A DNA stretch of 52,939 bases from JANQIV01 sp050117315 (GCA_050117315.1 JASFMY010000034.1:1-52939); one strand, 5' to 3'; counted from the stretch's first letter, positions 25,338 to 34,233 are shown. Program-made: numbers and translations. Notes: generated from the letters alone by a model not told the origin.

Positions 25338-26288
25338 CTTTTCTTCGATTTTTACTTCAAGAAAATATATCTCACCTTTTTCATTATTAAAAACAAAGCT
25401 ATCGTTTGAAAAAGAAACGGATGGATTTAGAATTGAATTAACGCCGTCAACATTTAAGACAATAAACTTGTTTTGTGAAGAAGCTTTTAGAAAAAATTTT
25501 GAATTATTAGAGTAGTACAGTAAGTTTGAGTTTTGTGATGTATTGAAATTTTTAAAGTTGCCAATTACTTCAAAGTTTTCATTAAGTGTGTTGTATTTTA
25601 TAATATTGTTATCAACAGTAGTTAAATAATATTCGTAACCGTTTCCAGATGTTTTAATATCTTTGACATCCTCGTTGTTATATACTTTTTTTTCTTCAAT
25701 ACTTTTAGCGTGATAGATTAATAGTTTACTACCTATGCTATTAATCAAATATTTTTCATAAGTAAAATCTTGAATCAGATGTTTGTTGATAAGATCGTAA
25801 AACAGGATACTCTCATTGACCCAGAAACTTATTATGTCTCCATCCAATAAATCCATATTTGAAACGCCGTCGGAGTTTGTATAAATAACATTCCGGCTTT
25901 TGTTGTCTATATCATATTCCAGTAATGTATAAATTTTTTCTTTCGTACGAACGGTTACAGACGGTAAAACGTAGTATATTTTTTTACTGTCTTTTGAGAA
26001 TACAAATTCTTTGCCTACTCCGTTAACCGGAGTGACATTTATTATTAGTTTAGTTGTAAAATCATAATACCAAATTTCGTTATAATCTTTTGTTGTAAAA
26101 AATATCTTTGACCCGTCATAAATTATTTTGGGATAGTAAAATTGATTTTCGGAGGAATCGTTTATTTTTAGCAGCGCTTTTGTTTCTATTTTTGTGATTT
26201 CCTTAAATTCCCGTGGCCCCTTTTCTTCACGGGTGGAACAGCTAAATACAAATACGGCAATAAAAACTATGCTTAGTAAATTTTTCAT
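25326..26288 (-). CDS. lipoprotein with beta-propeller-like repeats
   Basis: 320 aa. Lipoprotein signal with lipobox Cys at residue 17 (IAVFVFSCS). The mature protein is a string of short beta units such as 'KIIYDGSKIFFTTKDYNEIWYYDF', 'EFVFSKDSKKIYYVLP', 'YTLLEYDIDNKSRNVIY' and 'FSNDSFVFNNEKGEIYFLEV', which looks like a TolB/WD40-like propeller, though no family motif is definite. The 3' end overlaps that of the nhaC gene on the opposite strand. It is 23 bp downstream of the GH18 gene and co-directional with it, so the two are likely co-transcribed. Confidence 0.75.
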   Translation of the reverse strand: MKNLLSIVFIAVFVFSCSTREEKGPREFKEITKIETKALLKINDSSENQFYYPKIIYDGSKIFFTTKDYNEIWYYDFTTKLIINVTPVNGVGKEFVFSKDSKKIYYVLPSVTVRTKEKIYTLLEYDIDNKSRNVIYTNSDGVSNMDLLDGDIISFWVNESILFYDLINKHLIQDFTYEKYLINSIGSKLLIYHAKSIEEKKVYNNEDVKDIKTSGNGYEYYLTTVDNNIIKYNTLNENFEVIGNFKNFNTSQNSNLLYYSNNSKFFLKASSQNKFIVLNVDGVNSILNPSVSFSNDSFVFNNEKGEIYFLEVKIEEKLPD

Positions 26289-26311
26289 TATTTTCCGTCC
26301 TGCAAAACTTT

Positions 26312-27802
26312 TTATCGGAGAAGAATCATTTTTTTAGTTGAACTATAGTTCCCTGCGATTAACCGGTAAAAATAAATTCCGCTGCTTAAGTTTTCCGCAT
26401 TGAAAATAATCTCATAAACTCCAGGGGATTTATTTTCGTTAACAACTGTTTTTATTTCGTTTCCGAGAACATCGTATATTTTCAGAGTGACAAAAAACCC
26501 CTCCCTCACTCCCTCCCCTTGGTGTGGGGTCAAAATTGTATATTTGATTATAGTACTCGGGTTAAAAGGATTCGGATAATTTTGGTGAAGGATAAACTCA
26601 CCGGGCAGTTCATCAATTTGTTCAACTGCAACAGCAGTTGATGAAAATTTATTTTCTATTAAATTCCATAGCTCTGTTCTAGCGCCGTCATATCCAAGCG
26701 CCCACATACCTACGCCCATCAGATCGTAATCGTTCACAAGATCAAACTTTAACCCGAGACTCGAATCATCATCCATCCAGTATTGATTCCAAACCGTATC
26801 CTGCCATGACGAATAAGGTACATCAAAAACAGACGACCATACTTTGTCATATTGGCTATAAATTAATTTAGAATCACGAAATCTCGGTGTAATCTCTGTT
26901 GTTCCAAGTACTTCGGAATTTGGCAGAGGGTCATTAGTATAAAAGTGAATTCCGTAATAAGGCAAGCCTAAAATTATTTTTCCAGGATTGTTTCCAATTA
27001 CCGACTGGTACTCAACCTCCAGGGAACTTACGACATTTAAATTCTTAAACGAATTAGGATCACTTCCTTTAAGCGGCGCAGTAGGACCGCTTGTCGTACT
27101 CCATGAACCAAAATAATCATATGCCATTAAGAATAAGAAATCACAATTATCGGCCAAATCTTGAAACTCCCAGCCTCCCCAGTTTATTGCAGGGGAAGCA
27201 AATGCCGTTAAATTGTTCTCCCCCGTATTAGCCTTAACAGTTGTATTCAATTCCATGATGAAATTACTTAATGTTTCTCCTCTATCTTCAACAGCCAAAT
27301 TTTCGAAGTCAACAATTATCCCGTCAAAATTGTTTTCATTGATTATCTCAACAGCAGTATTCAAAAAATTATTCTTCGCCTGCTCGTTTGTTAATATCGA
27401 TTTTATGTGAAGGCTCTCAAAGTTTACCGCTGTCATCATCACTTTTACATTTTGAGATTGTGCTTCGATTATAACCTGCTTCCAAGTATCATAATTGGTG
27501 TCCCAACCTGAGGGATATTCAATGTTCCCCAAACTATCAACATAAAAGTCGAATAAGGCTATGTGGGTTAATAAATCATATATAATAAACTGGACGTTGC
27601 TTAATTCCCAGTAAGGCAGAAAACCGAATACACTTTTGTTTAATTCTACGTTAGTTTTTTTTAACGGGGAAATTTCTACATCTCTTCTATTTATGATAGT
27701 GGTTCTAATTTTATCATAATATTCTTTTTCAATTTTATGAATTTGAGGAAAGGTATTATTCACAAGCAATGCACAAAAGATAACTGAAAACATGAATTTC
27801 AT
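26312..27802 (-). CDS. secreted GH18 glycosidase-like protein with T9SS sorting domain
   Basis: 496 aa: signal peptide (to ~19), a GH18 barrel (~55-375) and a C-terminal type IX secretion sorting domain (~405-496: 'LHQNYPNPFNPSTIIKY' ... 'SSGIYFYRLIAG' ... 'STKKMILLR'). The GH18 active-site motif DGIIVDFE (160-167) keeps the catalytic Glu E167; 'VFGFLPYWELSN' and 'LFLMAYDYFGSWSTTSGP' are further GH18 landmarks. It may cleave chitin, peptidoglycan or another GlcNAc glycan at the cell surface or outside. The sorting domain contains a short DNA-repeat-like insertion (TPHQGEGVREG) between its first strands. Confidence 0.9.
   Translation of the reverse strand: MKFMFSVIFCALLVNNTFPQIHKIEKEYYDKIRTTIINRRDVEISPLKKTNVELNKSVFGFLPYWELSNVQFIIYDLLTHIALFDFYVDSLGNIEYPSGWDTNYDTWKQVIIEAQSQNVKVMMTAVNFESLHIKSILTNEQAKNNFLNTAVEIINENNFDGIIVDFENLAVEDRGETLSNFIMELNTTVKANTGENNLTAFASPAINWGGWEFQDLADNCDFLFLMAYDYFGSWSTTSGPTAPLKGSDPNSFKNLNVVSSLEVEYQSVIGNNPGKIILGLPYYGIHFYTNDPLPNSEVLGTTEITPRFRDSKLIYSQYDKVWSSVFDVPYSSWQDTVWNQYWMDDDSSLGLKFDLVNDYDLMGVGMWALGYDGARTELWNLIENKFSSTAVAVEQIDELPGEFILHQNYPNPFNPSTIIKYTILTPHQGEGVREGFFVTLKIYDVLGNEIKTVVNENKSPGVYEIIFNAENLSSGIYFYRLIAGNYSSTKKMILLR
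26500..26536. repeat. short repeat-like insertion inside the T9SS sorting domain
   Basis: CCCTCCCTCACTCCCTCCCC followed by TTGGTGTGGGGT reads on the coding strand as TPHQGEGVREG in a domain that is otherwise colinear with the sorting domain at 45341-47596. The region is purine-rich on the coding strand and unlike its AT-rich surroundings. Judging by composition and in-frame placement it is an inserted intergenic-type repeat tolerated in a loop. Confidence 0.5.
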
Positions 27803-27989
27803 GTATACTTATGTCCTATTAATTATTTATTAACCATAATTAAGGATAATATAATTTCCGCAAAATTTAAATGGCAAACTAAACGGCGTAACAAATTATT
27901 TCATAATTCTTAATTGAATAAGTGGTCTTATTTAGATATAATTACACTTAGTTTTTCTTAAATAGATTATAAATAGACAGAGGTACAAA

Positions 27990-28490
27990 ATGATTTCGAA
28001 AAAAATGCAAGAAGCTTTGAATAAACAACTAAATAAAGAACTATTCTCATCATATCTATACCTTTCAATGTCAGCTTACCTGGAAGAAAGTAATTATACC
28101 GGAATGGCTGTTTGGATGAGGCAGCAAGCTGATGAAGAACATGAACATGCAATGAAGTTTTTTGAATTTTTATTGCGGGTTAACAGTAAAGTGATTTTGG
28201 AACAGATCGATAAACCGCAAACCGAATGGAAATCTCCTGAAGAAGTTTTTAAAGCTTCATTGGAACATGAAAAATTTATTTCGAAAAGTATTTTCGAAAT
28301 AGTTGACCTAGCATATCAAGAAAAGGATCATGCAACAAGAACTTTCCTTAACTGGTTTGTTGACGAACAGGTAGAAGAAGAAGCCTCGGTTAACGATATA
28401 GTCCAAAAATTTGAAATGATCGGGGACAGCAAAGGAGCATTATATATGCTGGACAGAGAACTGGGTAAAAGAGGAGAAGTTGCTCACTAA
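27990..28490 (+). CDS. ftnA: ferritin (FtnA-type)
   Basis: 166 aa, a four-helix ferritin of normal length without heme-binding features. Ferroxidase residues fall at the same numbers as in E. coli FtnA: E17, E50 and H53 in QADEEHEHAM, E94, and Q127/E130 in DEQVEEE. It therefore should oxidise Fe(II) and store Fe(III) in a 24-mer. AGAGGT precedes the ATG. Monocistronic; rpmB follows at 91 bp with its own promoter. Confidence 0.95.
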   Translation: MISKKMQEALNKQLNKELFSSYLYLSMSAYLEESNYTGMAVWMRQQADEEHEHAMKFFEFLLRVNSKVILEQIDKPQTEWKSPEEVFKASLEHEKFISKSIFEIVDLAYQEKDHATRTFLNWFVDEQVEEEASVNDIVQKFEMIGDSKGALYMLDRELGKRGEVAH

Positions 28491-28518
28491 TATTTAATTT
28501 CTTTCATAAAAAAATGGT

Positions 28519-28546
28519 TTGAACTTTTTTTTTTTTTTCGTATAAT
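28519..28546 (+). promoter_or_regulatory. sigma-70-like promoter of rpmB
   Basis: TTGAAC (28519-28524), a 16-bp spacer consisting of 14 T then CG, and TATAAT (28541-28546). The ATG of rpmB is at 28582, giving a leader of about 28 nt. The homopolymeric spacer is unusual. Confidence 0.6.
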
Positions 28547-28581
28547 TTGAGTCTTGATTTTTCAGCAGTTAGGAGAATAAA

Positions 28582-28821
28582 ATGGCAAAAAAATGTGAAT
28601 ATACAGGTGTGGGGCCAAAAAGCGGAAGCAGTATTTCCCACGCTCATAATAAAACTAAGAGAAGATTTTTACCCAACTTGCAAAAGAAAAGAATTTGGGT
28701 TAAAGAATTAGGCAGATTCGTTACTGTAAAACTCTCCACAAGTGCATTAAGAACTATATCAAAAAACGGAACTGCTGAATTAGCTAAAATGATTAATGAC
28801 AAGAAAATTAAAGTACGATAA
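28582..28821 (+). CDS. rpmB: 50S ribosomal protein L28
   Basis: 79 aa, the usual L28 length. It has the typical opening 'MAKKCEYTGVGPKSGSSIS', 'HAHNKTKRRFLPNLQ', 'RIWVKELGRFVTVKLSTSALRTI' and a short basic tail. It binds 23S rRNA in the large subunit. AGGAG lies upstream of the ATG. Own promoter and a terminator right after; no rpmG neighbour, unlike the common rpmB-rpmG pair. Confidence 0.97.
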   Translation: MAKKCEYTGVGPKSGSSISHAHNKTKRRFLPNLQKKRIWVKELGRFVTVKLSTSALRTISKNGTAELAKMINDKKIKVR

Positions 28822-28846
28822 AGTTTACTTAGTTTTTATTCTTAAC

Positions 28847-28877
28847 AAAAAGTCCGGTTCAGCGCCGGACTTTTTTT
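28847..28877 (+). terminator. rho-independent terminator after rpmB
   Basis: AGTCCGG (28851-28857) pairs with CCGGACT (28865-28871), flanked by AAAA and seven T. The stem lies ~30 bp after the rpmB stop and, being A-flanked, may also serve the opposite strand gene ending at 28902. Confidence 0.9.
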
Positions 28878-28901
28878 ATGCATTAATTTTACAATCCATA
28901 A

Positions 28902-30098
28902 TTACCTTTTTCTGCTGTTTTTTTGTTTTGTAACAGACCTTGAAGACTTCGACCCCGATTTGGAATTTCTGCTTGAACTAATACTGTTTTCTTTACTGCT
29001 CCTTTTCGAACTTGAAACCGATTTCCGGGTACTAGTAGAGTTATCTGGACCCGAATATTTTTTGGTTATTGAACTTTGATTTGATGTACCGTTCGATTTC
29101 TTCTCTACCCTGTTATCAGTTGAAAAACCACTATAATTCTTAGAGTAACTCTTTTTGGTAACTGTTCTGCTCTCTTTAGATTGATTTTTCCTATTTACAT
29201 TATTTTCTTTTGATTGTTTTGTTACCGATCTTTGAACATTTGTTTTGTCAACTGATTTTACAGCACTTCTATTGGTTACAACTTTATTGCTTTTGATTGA
29301 CGTTCTTCCGTAATCCCTTTTAATATTTTTTTCAACGCTTCTGGTTTTTGCTATTTCGGCTTCACCGGGTCTGTAAGAAGTTATTCTTTCCGAATTTACT
29401 TTTCTCGTCTTAGTGTAATCGCCAACAGATGCGGTTCTTTTAATTTCTCTTTTTCGTATAGTTGTTCCTGTTCTGTATTCGATATAATCTCTGCTTACTC
29501 CCCTATTTACAACCCTGCCTCCGTTATCATAATAATTTGTTCTGTGCTTAGTCTTGTTATAAATTTTAGCGTTATTATGCACAACATAATGGTGTACTTC
29601 AGCGTGACAGAAACTATTGTATCTTACAAAGTGCCAGTAGTTAGGCCCAGAATTCCACCTAATTGTAAACCTAATCCCGAATCCCGGTCTATATCTTGCG
29701 TATGGGGGCAACGGTGCCCATCCTATATAATCGGTACTGTATCTCCACTCTACCCATGCAGGTCCCCATTCGTCACCGGGAACCCATACCCATCCGTAAT
29801 AGTCGTCGTAAAACCACCTGCCGTAATGGTAAACTGCCCAGCCAAAAGGTTCGTATGAATCCCAGTACCAGCCGTATGATGTCCACGACCATCTTCCGTA
29901 TAAATATGGTTTCCAGTTATAAGCAACATGTCTTGGACGCCAAACTACCAGGTCATAATCTATTTCTATCCATTCGCCGTAAGGTGATAATTCAGCATAA
30001 AAATAATTATCGTAGTCTCTATCGTACAATCCGTTTGCTTCTGTTTTGATAAAACCGAAAAATAAGAACAGTGCAAATGTTAATATTATCTTTTTCAT
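28902..30098 (-). CDS. secreted YXWXXXGW-repeat protein with basic Ser/Lys-rich tail
   Basis: 398 aa. Signal peptide (to ~21). Residues ~30-170 hold Trp/Tyr-rich repeats ('PYGEWIEIDYDLVVWRP', 'YGRWSWTSYGWYWDSYEPFGW', 'YGWVWVPGDEWGPAWVEWR', 'IGWAPLPPYARYRPG') of the type in DUF6600-like proteins. From ~190 to the end it is low-complexity, rich in Ser, Lys, Arg and Thr, strongly basic and probably disordered. It could bind acidic polymers such as polysaccharide, DNA or peptidoglycan; this is inference from charge only. Single gene, transcribed toward rpmB. Confidence 0.8.
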   Translation of the reverse strand: MKKIILTFALFLFFGFIKTEANGLYDRDYDNYFYAELSPYGEWIEIDYDLVVWRPRHVAYNWKPYLYGRWSWTSYGWYWDSYEPFGWAVYHYGRWFYDDYYGWVWVPGDEWGPAWVEWRYSTDYIGWAPLPPYARYRPGFGIRFTIRWNSGPNYWHFVRYNSFCHAEVHHYVVHNNAKIYNKTKHRTNYYDNGGRVVNRGVSRDYIEYRTGTTIRKREIKRTASVGDYTKTRKVNSERITSYRPGEAEIAKTRSVEKNIKRDYGRTSIKSNKVVTNRSAVKSVDKTNVQRSVTKQSKENNVNRKNQSKESRTVTKKSYSKNYSGFSTDNRVEKKSNGTSNQSSITKKYSGPDNSTSTRKSVSSSKRSSKENSISSSRNSKSGSKSSRSVTKQKNSRKR

Positions 30099-30372
30099 GA
30101 CTAACCTCTGTTTGTTTCAATTCAAATCATACAGAAGTTATGCCAAAAAAAATATACCGTTTTAAGCCCAATTTTTGGGCATTCTTATTTAGGTGTATAA
30201 ATTAGTATACAATCATTTATAATCAATACAACATAGAAAGATTAACCCCGGATTATGGATTGGGAAAGCACACAATTTATAAATCTATAAAAGACAATAA
30301 GTTACCTCAATATTTTCTAATTCCATACATTAAAAATGGTTAAAACCAGAATTGCCACAAGATTTTATTTTA

Positions 30373-30488
30373 TATACTTGTTGCAAATTGGTTTTGGGAT
30401 TTAGTTTTTATTTAGAACTCACCTAAATCCTCTCTTAAAAAGAGAGGATTTTATGGCAAAATCCCAAAACCAATTTGGCTTATGTATA
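30373..30488. repeat. MITE-like palindromic element, family A, copy 3
   Basis: 116 bp, opposite orientation to copy 1. TATACTTGTTGCAAATTGG at the left pairs with CCAATTTGGCTTATGTATA at the right; inner arms are GGTTTTGGGAT / ATCCCAAAACC, and the central hairpin is ATCCTCTCTT / AAGAGAGGAT. Apart from this the gap 30099-30611 shows no gene. It lies ~125 bp upstream of the M49-like gene. Confidence 0.85.
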
Positions 30489-30611
30489 ACTACTTACAGG
30501 AATTCTTCATCCTCTAATGCATAATCTGGGTTAACACATTTTTATTTGGAGTAAAAAAAACAATATATTTTCATATACGATTAAAACAAATTCCCAATTA
30601 AAGAGGTTAAT

Positions 30612-32276
30612 ATGAATAAAAAAAGAACATCGCTTTTGCTAGCGATTTTTACAATACTTATAGCAAACAGTTGTACAAAAAAAGAAGATCCGGAGCAAAA
30701 AATGATTGAAGAAGGAATAACAAATTTTGCCGTTACGGAAGTAAAATATGATGAGTCATTACTTGACGAGAATCAAAAAAAAGTTGTTCGGAAACTATAT
30801 GAAGCAGCACAAATAATGGACGAACTATTTTTAGAACAAGTCTATTCCGAAAATTTTGCAATAAGAGAAAAACTGAAAAACTCAAATAACGAACTTGATA
30901 AAAAAAGATTACAATTATTCGAAATAATGTTTGGGCCTTTTAACAGACTTAACCATAACAAACCGTTTATAGGAACAGCAGAAAAACCACTTGGAGCTAA
31001 CTTCTACCCGAAAGATATGACAAAAGAAGAATTTGAGAACTGGATAAAAGAACATCCCGAAGATAAAAAAGCCTTTACTTCCGAATTCACCGTTATTAAA
31101 AGAGACGGTGAAAAGCTGGTTGCCGTACCTTATTCTGAAAATTACAAAGCAAAATTAGCTAAAGCAGCAGAATTACTTTTGGATGCTGCAAAATCTGCAG
31201 ACAACAAATCATTGCAAAACTACTTGATTGCAAGGGCAGATGCATTTAAAACAAATGATTATTTCAACAGCGATATGGCTTGGATGGACTTAAAAAATCA
31301 TACCATTGAAATTGTAATAGGACCCTATGAAGTTTACGAAGACGAAATGTTTAATTACAAGGCCGCTTTTGAATGTTTCCTGACCATTGTTGACCCGGAC
31401 GAATCCCAAAAGCTTGCCAAGTATGCAAGCTATTTGAACGATATGGAAAAAAACCTTCCGATACCTGATGAACATAAAAACTTTGAAAGGGGCAGCGAAT
31501 CCCCGATAATGGTTGTACATGAAGTCTTTAGTGCAGGGGATACAAAAGCCGGGGTCCAAACATTGGCTTTCAATTTACCAAACGATGAAAGAGTAAGAAA
31601 AGCAAAGGGCTCTAAGAAAGTGATGCTGAAAAATATTCATGAAGCGAAGTTTGAAAAATTGCTTTATCCTATTGCCAAGGTAGTAATGGATGAAGAACAA
31701 TTGCAGTATGTAACTTTCAACGGATTTTTCAATCACACTTTAATGCATGAAATGTCGCACGGTATAGGGCCGGGCTTCATTACTGTTGACGGAAGAGAAA
31801 CGGAAGTAAAAAAAGAATTGAAAGAAACATATTCAAAAATAGAAGAATGTAAAGCCGACATACTCGGCATGTTCAATAGTATATTTATGATTGAAAAAAG
31901 TGAAATACCTGCAGAATTTGAAAAAGAAATGTGGTCAACATACCTTGCGGGTGTTTTCAGATCGGTTAGATTCGGAATATCTGAAGCACACGGAGCAGGG
32001 ACAGCAATAATTTATAATTATATGCTTGAAAACGGGGCTTACGAATTTGACCCCGTTACACAAAAAGTAAAAGTCAATTATGACAAAGCTTATGTTGTTT
32101 TGAAAGGCTTGGCTAATAAGGTACTTATGGTTCAGGCAAACGGAGATTACGAGGGGGCTAAGAATCTTTTAACAACTTACGGCATCCAATCAAAGTCAAT
32201 GAAAATATTGGTAGACAAGTTGAAGAAATTACCGGTAGACATTAAACCGGTGTTTCAAATTGAAAAACAAAACTAA
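30612..32276 (+). CDS. M49-like (dipeptidyl-peptidase III family) zinc hydrolase, probable lipoprotein
   Basis: 554 aa. The N-terminal signal ends in NSC (Cys21), suggesting a lipoprotein. The zinc motif is H379-E-M-S-H383 followed by GIGPGF, with E411/E412 in 'KIEECKADILGMF' as the third-ligand region. This is the short HExxH form found in bacterial DPP III-like and NUDT3-associated proteins, not the HELLGH of eukaryotic DPP III. 'LGANFYPKDMTKEEFENWI' and 'TAIIYNYMLENGAYEFD' are also typical. It probably acts on peptides in the periplasm. AGAGGTT precedes the ATG. It forms a two-gene unit with the thioredoxin-like gene (9 bp). Confidence 0.87.
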   Translation: MNKKRTSLLLAIFTILIANSCTKKEDPEQKMIEEGITNFAVTEVKYDESLLDENQKKVVRKLYEAAQIMDELFLEQVYSENFAIREKLKNSNNELDKKRLQLFEIMFGPFNRLNHNKPFIGTAEKPLGANFYPKDMTKEEFENWIKEHPEDKKAFTSEFTVIKRDGEKLVAVPYSENYKAKLAKAAELLLDAAKSADNKSLQNYLIARADAFKTNDYFNSDMAWMDLKNHTIEIVIGPYEVYEDEMFNYKAAFECFLTIVDPDESQKLAKYASYLNDMEKNLPIPDEHKNFERGSESPIMVVHEVFSAGDTKAGVQTLAFNLPNDERVRKAKGSKKVMLKNIHEAKFEKLLYPIAKVVMDEEQLQYVTFNGFFNHTLMHEMSHGIGPGFITVDGRETEVKKELKETYSKIEECKADILGMFNSIFMIEKSEIPAEFEKEMWSTYLAGVFRSVRFGISEAHGAGTAIIYNYMLENGAYEFDPVTQKVKVNYDKAYVVLKGLANKVLMVQANGDYEGAKNLLTTYGIQSKSMKILVDKLKKLPVDIKPVFQIEKQN

Positions 32277-32285
32277 AGGATTTTT

Positions 32286-32930
32286 ATGGCCAGGCAATTC
32301 TTCTTAGACCAAAGACCTCATAACGGAATGAGTTATTCTGAGTTTATTAATGAATCTATCCAAAATGTAAAACAAATAGATATTGATTCATTGGATGAAA
32401 AGGAAAAGGACCAAATTGAAACAAAGAAATTAAACCATCACCGTTCAAAAAGAATTGATAAAACATACAGAGTTAATAGCGATTTAGAAAAAATGATTCT
32501 AGGAATTGAAAAACCACAAATATGGATGGTGTTAACGGAAGACTGGTGCGGGGATTCTGCACAGAATTTACCGCATATTGCAAAGCTTGCGGAATTAAAT
32601 AGTCAAATTAATTTAAGAATTCTTGAGCGTGATAAAAATCTTGATATAATGGCATGCTATTTAACCGACGGAAAATCAAGAAGTATTCCAAAACTGGTTG
32701 CATTTGATGAAGAAGGGAATGAGCTTTTCCATTGGGGTTCAAGACCGGCAAAGCTTCAAAAACTTGTTGACAAATGGAAAGCCGAAGGGCTGCAAAAATC
32801 TGAATGGCTTAAAAAACTTCATCTTGAATACGGAAGAAACCGCGGTAAATTTTTTGAAGAAGAATTCCAAGAAGTATTAAGTAAATATTTGTTGGAAAAA
32901 GATATTGAACAAGAGCGCGTTCTTTGTTAA
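32286..32930 (+). CDS. thioredoxin-like protein with WCGD active-site motif
   Basis: 214 aa, no signal peptide. The core 'WMVLTEDWCGDSAQNLP' (~80-96) and 'SRSIPKLVAFDEEGNELFHWG' with the cis-Pro loop (IPK) identify the Thioredoxin_9-like family. The CxxC is reduced to one Cys (WCGDS), so classic dithiol chemistry is not possible unless another Cys joins (C124-region or the C-terminal Cys of RVLC). It follows the M49-like gene by 9 bp with AAAGGAT as ribosome site. The C-terminal codons lie inside the terminator stem. Confidence 0.85.
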   Translation: MARQFFLDQRPHNGMSYSEFINESIQNVKQIDIDSLDEKEKDQIETKKLNHHRSKRIDKTYRVNSDLEKMILGIEKPQIWMVLTEDWCGDSAQNLPHIAKLAELNSQINLRILERDKNLDIMACYLTDGKSRSIPKLVAFDEEGNELFHWGSRPAKLQKLVDKWKAEGLQKSEWLKKLHLEYGRNRGKFFEEEFQEVLSKYLLEKDIEQERVLC

Positions 32931-32946
32931 GAACGTGCTTTTATTT
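32914..32946. terminator. bidirectional terminator overlapping the thioredoxin-like gene end
   Basis: AGCGCGTTCTT (32914-32924) pairs with AAGAACGTGCT (32929-32939), followed by TTTTATTTT. The left arm encodes the last residues of the thioredoxin-like protein, and the hairpin ends at the stop of the convergent gene (32941). Confidence 0.85.
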
Positions 32947-34233
32947 TCTTACCGGCACAACAACAATCATTTCGCAGGGAACCGGAACACCGTTTTCTTT
33001 TGCGGGGTTGAATTCAGTATCAAGCACGGCAACCTCGGCGGCTTCATCAATTCCGTACCCTAATCCCTGAACTACTCTAGTATTTCTCACAAATCCGTAT
33101 TTATCAATTTTGGCAATAATTACCACATCGCCGACAACGTCTTTTTTGAATGCAACTTGAGGGATTACAAGATTTTCTTTTATTTTACCGGGCCCTCCTA
33201 TCGGCGTTGGACAAACCTGGGCATCACAGTCAAAGTTGCTGTAATTGTTTATGTGAATATTATATTCAAGATTATCAGCATTAGATTTTATATCATCATC
33301 TTTTTGGGGCAAAATTTCAGTTGCAGTAACGGGCAATTCTTTTTCTATATTTTCATTTTTGCTTTCAACAATTTTGGGTTTATATTCTGTTTCATTATCT
33401 TCTTGTAATGATTCTTCAATGGCATCATACTCTCCGACATCAGGTATTTCTCTATTTACCTTTTCTGCAGAAGACATAAGTTGTTTTTCGTCTAAATCAA
33501 ATTTAACACGGATAGTTATATTTGAAGCAACAGATTCATTATTACTTTTGCCGGGCAGAAATCTCGTAGATTTAACGGCATCAATTGCAGCTTCGTCCAA
33601 ACCTAAACCAAGTCCTTTTATTACTTTGGATTCAAGAATTTCTCCTTTTGCTGAAATAGTTGCAGCCACAGTTACTATACCTTCCAAACCGTACAATCTT
33701 GCTTTTTCAGGATAAACAATATTGTTCTGTATTGCTTCAATTCCTCCAATCGGAGCCGGGCAAATTTCAACATCGCAAAGGATCCTGTCATCGTTTTTTA
33801 ATTTAGCATATTGTTTATTGCCTACCGCATAATCATCAGCAGAGGGTACAAAATTGCTGTCGAAAGTGATATTATTCCGGCTTACAAAAACACCTCTTTT
33901 ATAAACAATTACGGATTTTAATCCCCCGTTTTCATAGTAGTATCTTGTTGATCCGTCGCGCACACCTTTATTCACGAAATATTCGCTTTCCAATAAACCC
34001 GTATCATAATAGTTCCGTACCCATCCGTTAACTTTACCTTCACTGTAGTTGATGATTGTTTTAATGTTTCCATTCGGATAATAAAACACACTCGGCCCGT
34101 CTAAAACATCTTTAATATATGTCTGTTCGGACTTAACACTTCCGTCCATAAAATAAGATTTCATTACTCCGTTCTGGCAATAAATTAGATTTACTGATAA
34201 AACAATAACAAAAATTACGGGTATTTTTTTCAT
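32941..34233 (-). CDS. secreted MORN-repeat protein with two TonB C-terminal-like domains
   Basis: 430 aa from the Met at 34233, preferred over 34257 because AAAGGA stands before it and the signal peptide (MKKIPVIFVIVLSVNLIYC) starts there. Residues ~20-130 carry about four MORN/YwqK repeats ('FYYPNGNIKTIINYSEGKVNGW'-type). Two TonB_C-like domains follow: 'YPEKARLYGLEGIVTVAATISAKG ... GLGLGLDEAAIDAVKSTRFLPG' and 'VGDVVIIAKIDKYG ... GLGYGIDEAAEVAVLDTEFNPA', separated by an acidic linker. Each is preceded by a matching 'CDxxxCPxPIGG' segment. There is no N-terminal TM anchor linked to ExbBD, so it is unlikely to be a true energy-transducing TonB. Confidence 0.85.
   Translation of the reverse strand: MKKIPVIFVIVLSVNLIYCQNGVMKSYFMDGSVKSEQTYIKDVLDGPSVFYYPNGNIKTIINYSEGKVNGWVRNYYDTGLLESEYFVNKGVRDGSTRYYYENGGLKSVIVYKRGVFVSRNNITFDSNFVPSADDYAVGNKQYAKLKNDDRILCDVEICPAPIGGIEAIQNNIVYPEKARLYGLEGIVTVAATISAKGEILESKVIKGLGLGLDEAAIDAVKSTRFLPGKSNNESVASNITIRVKFDLDEKQLMSSAEKVNREIPDVGEYDAIEESLQEDNETEYKPKIVESKNENIEKELPVTATEILPQKDDDIKSNADNLEYNIHINNYSNFDCDAQVCPTPIGGPGKIKENLVIPQVAFKKDVVGDVVIIAKIDKYGFVRNTRVVQGLGYGIDEAAEVAVLDTEFNPAKENGVPVPCEMIVVVPVRK

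Noticed and set aside
28519..28546. Run of 14 T as a terminator of the ferritin gene
   Set aside because: No hairpin precedes it and it forms the spacer of a TTGAAC/TATAAT promoter.
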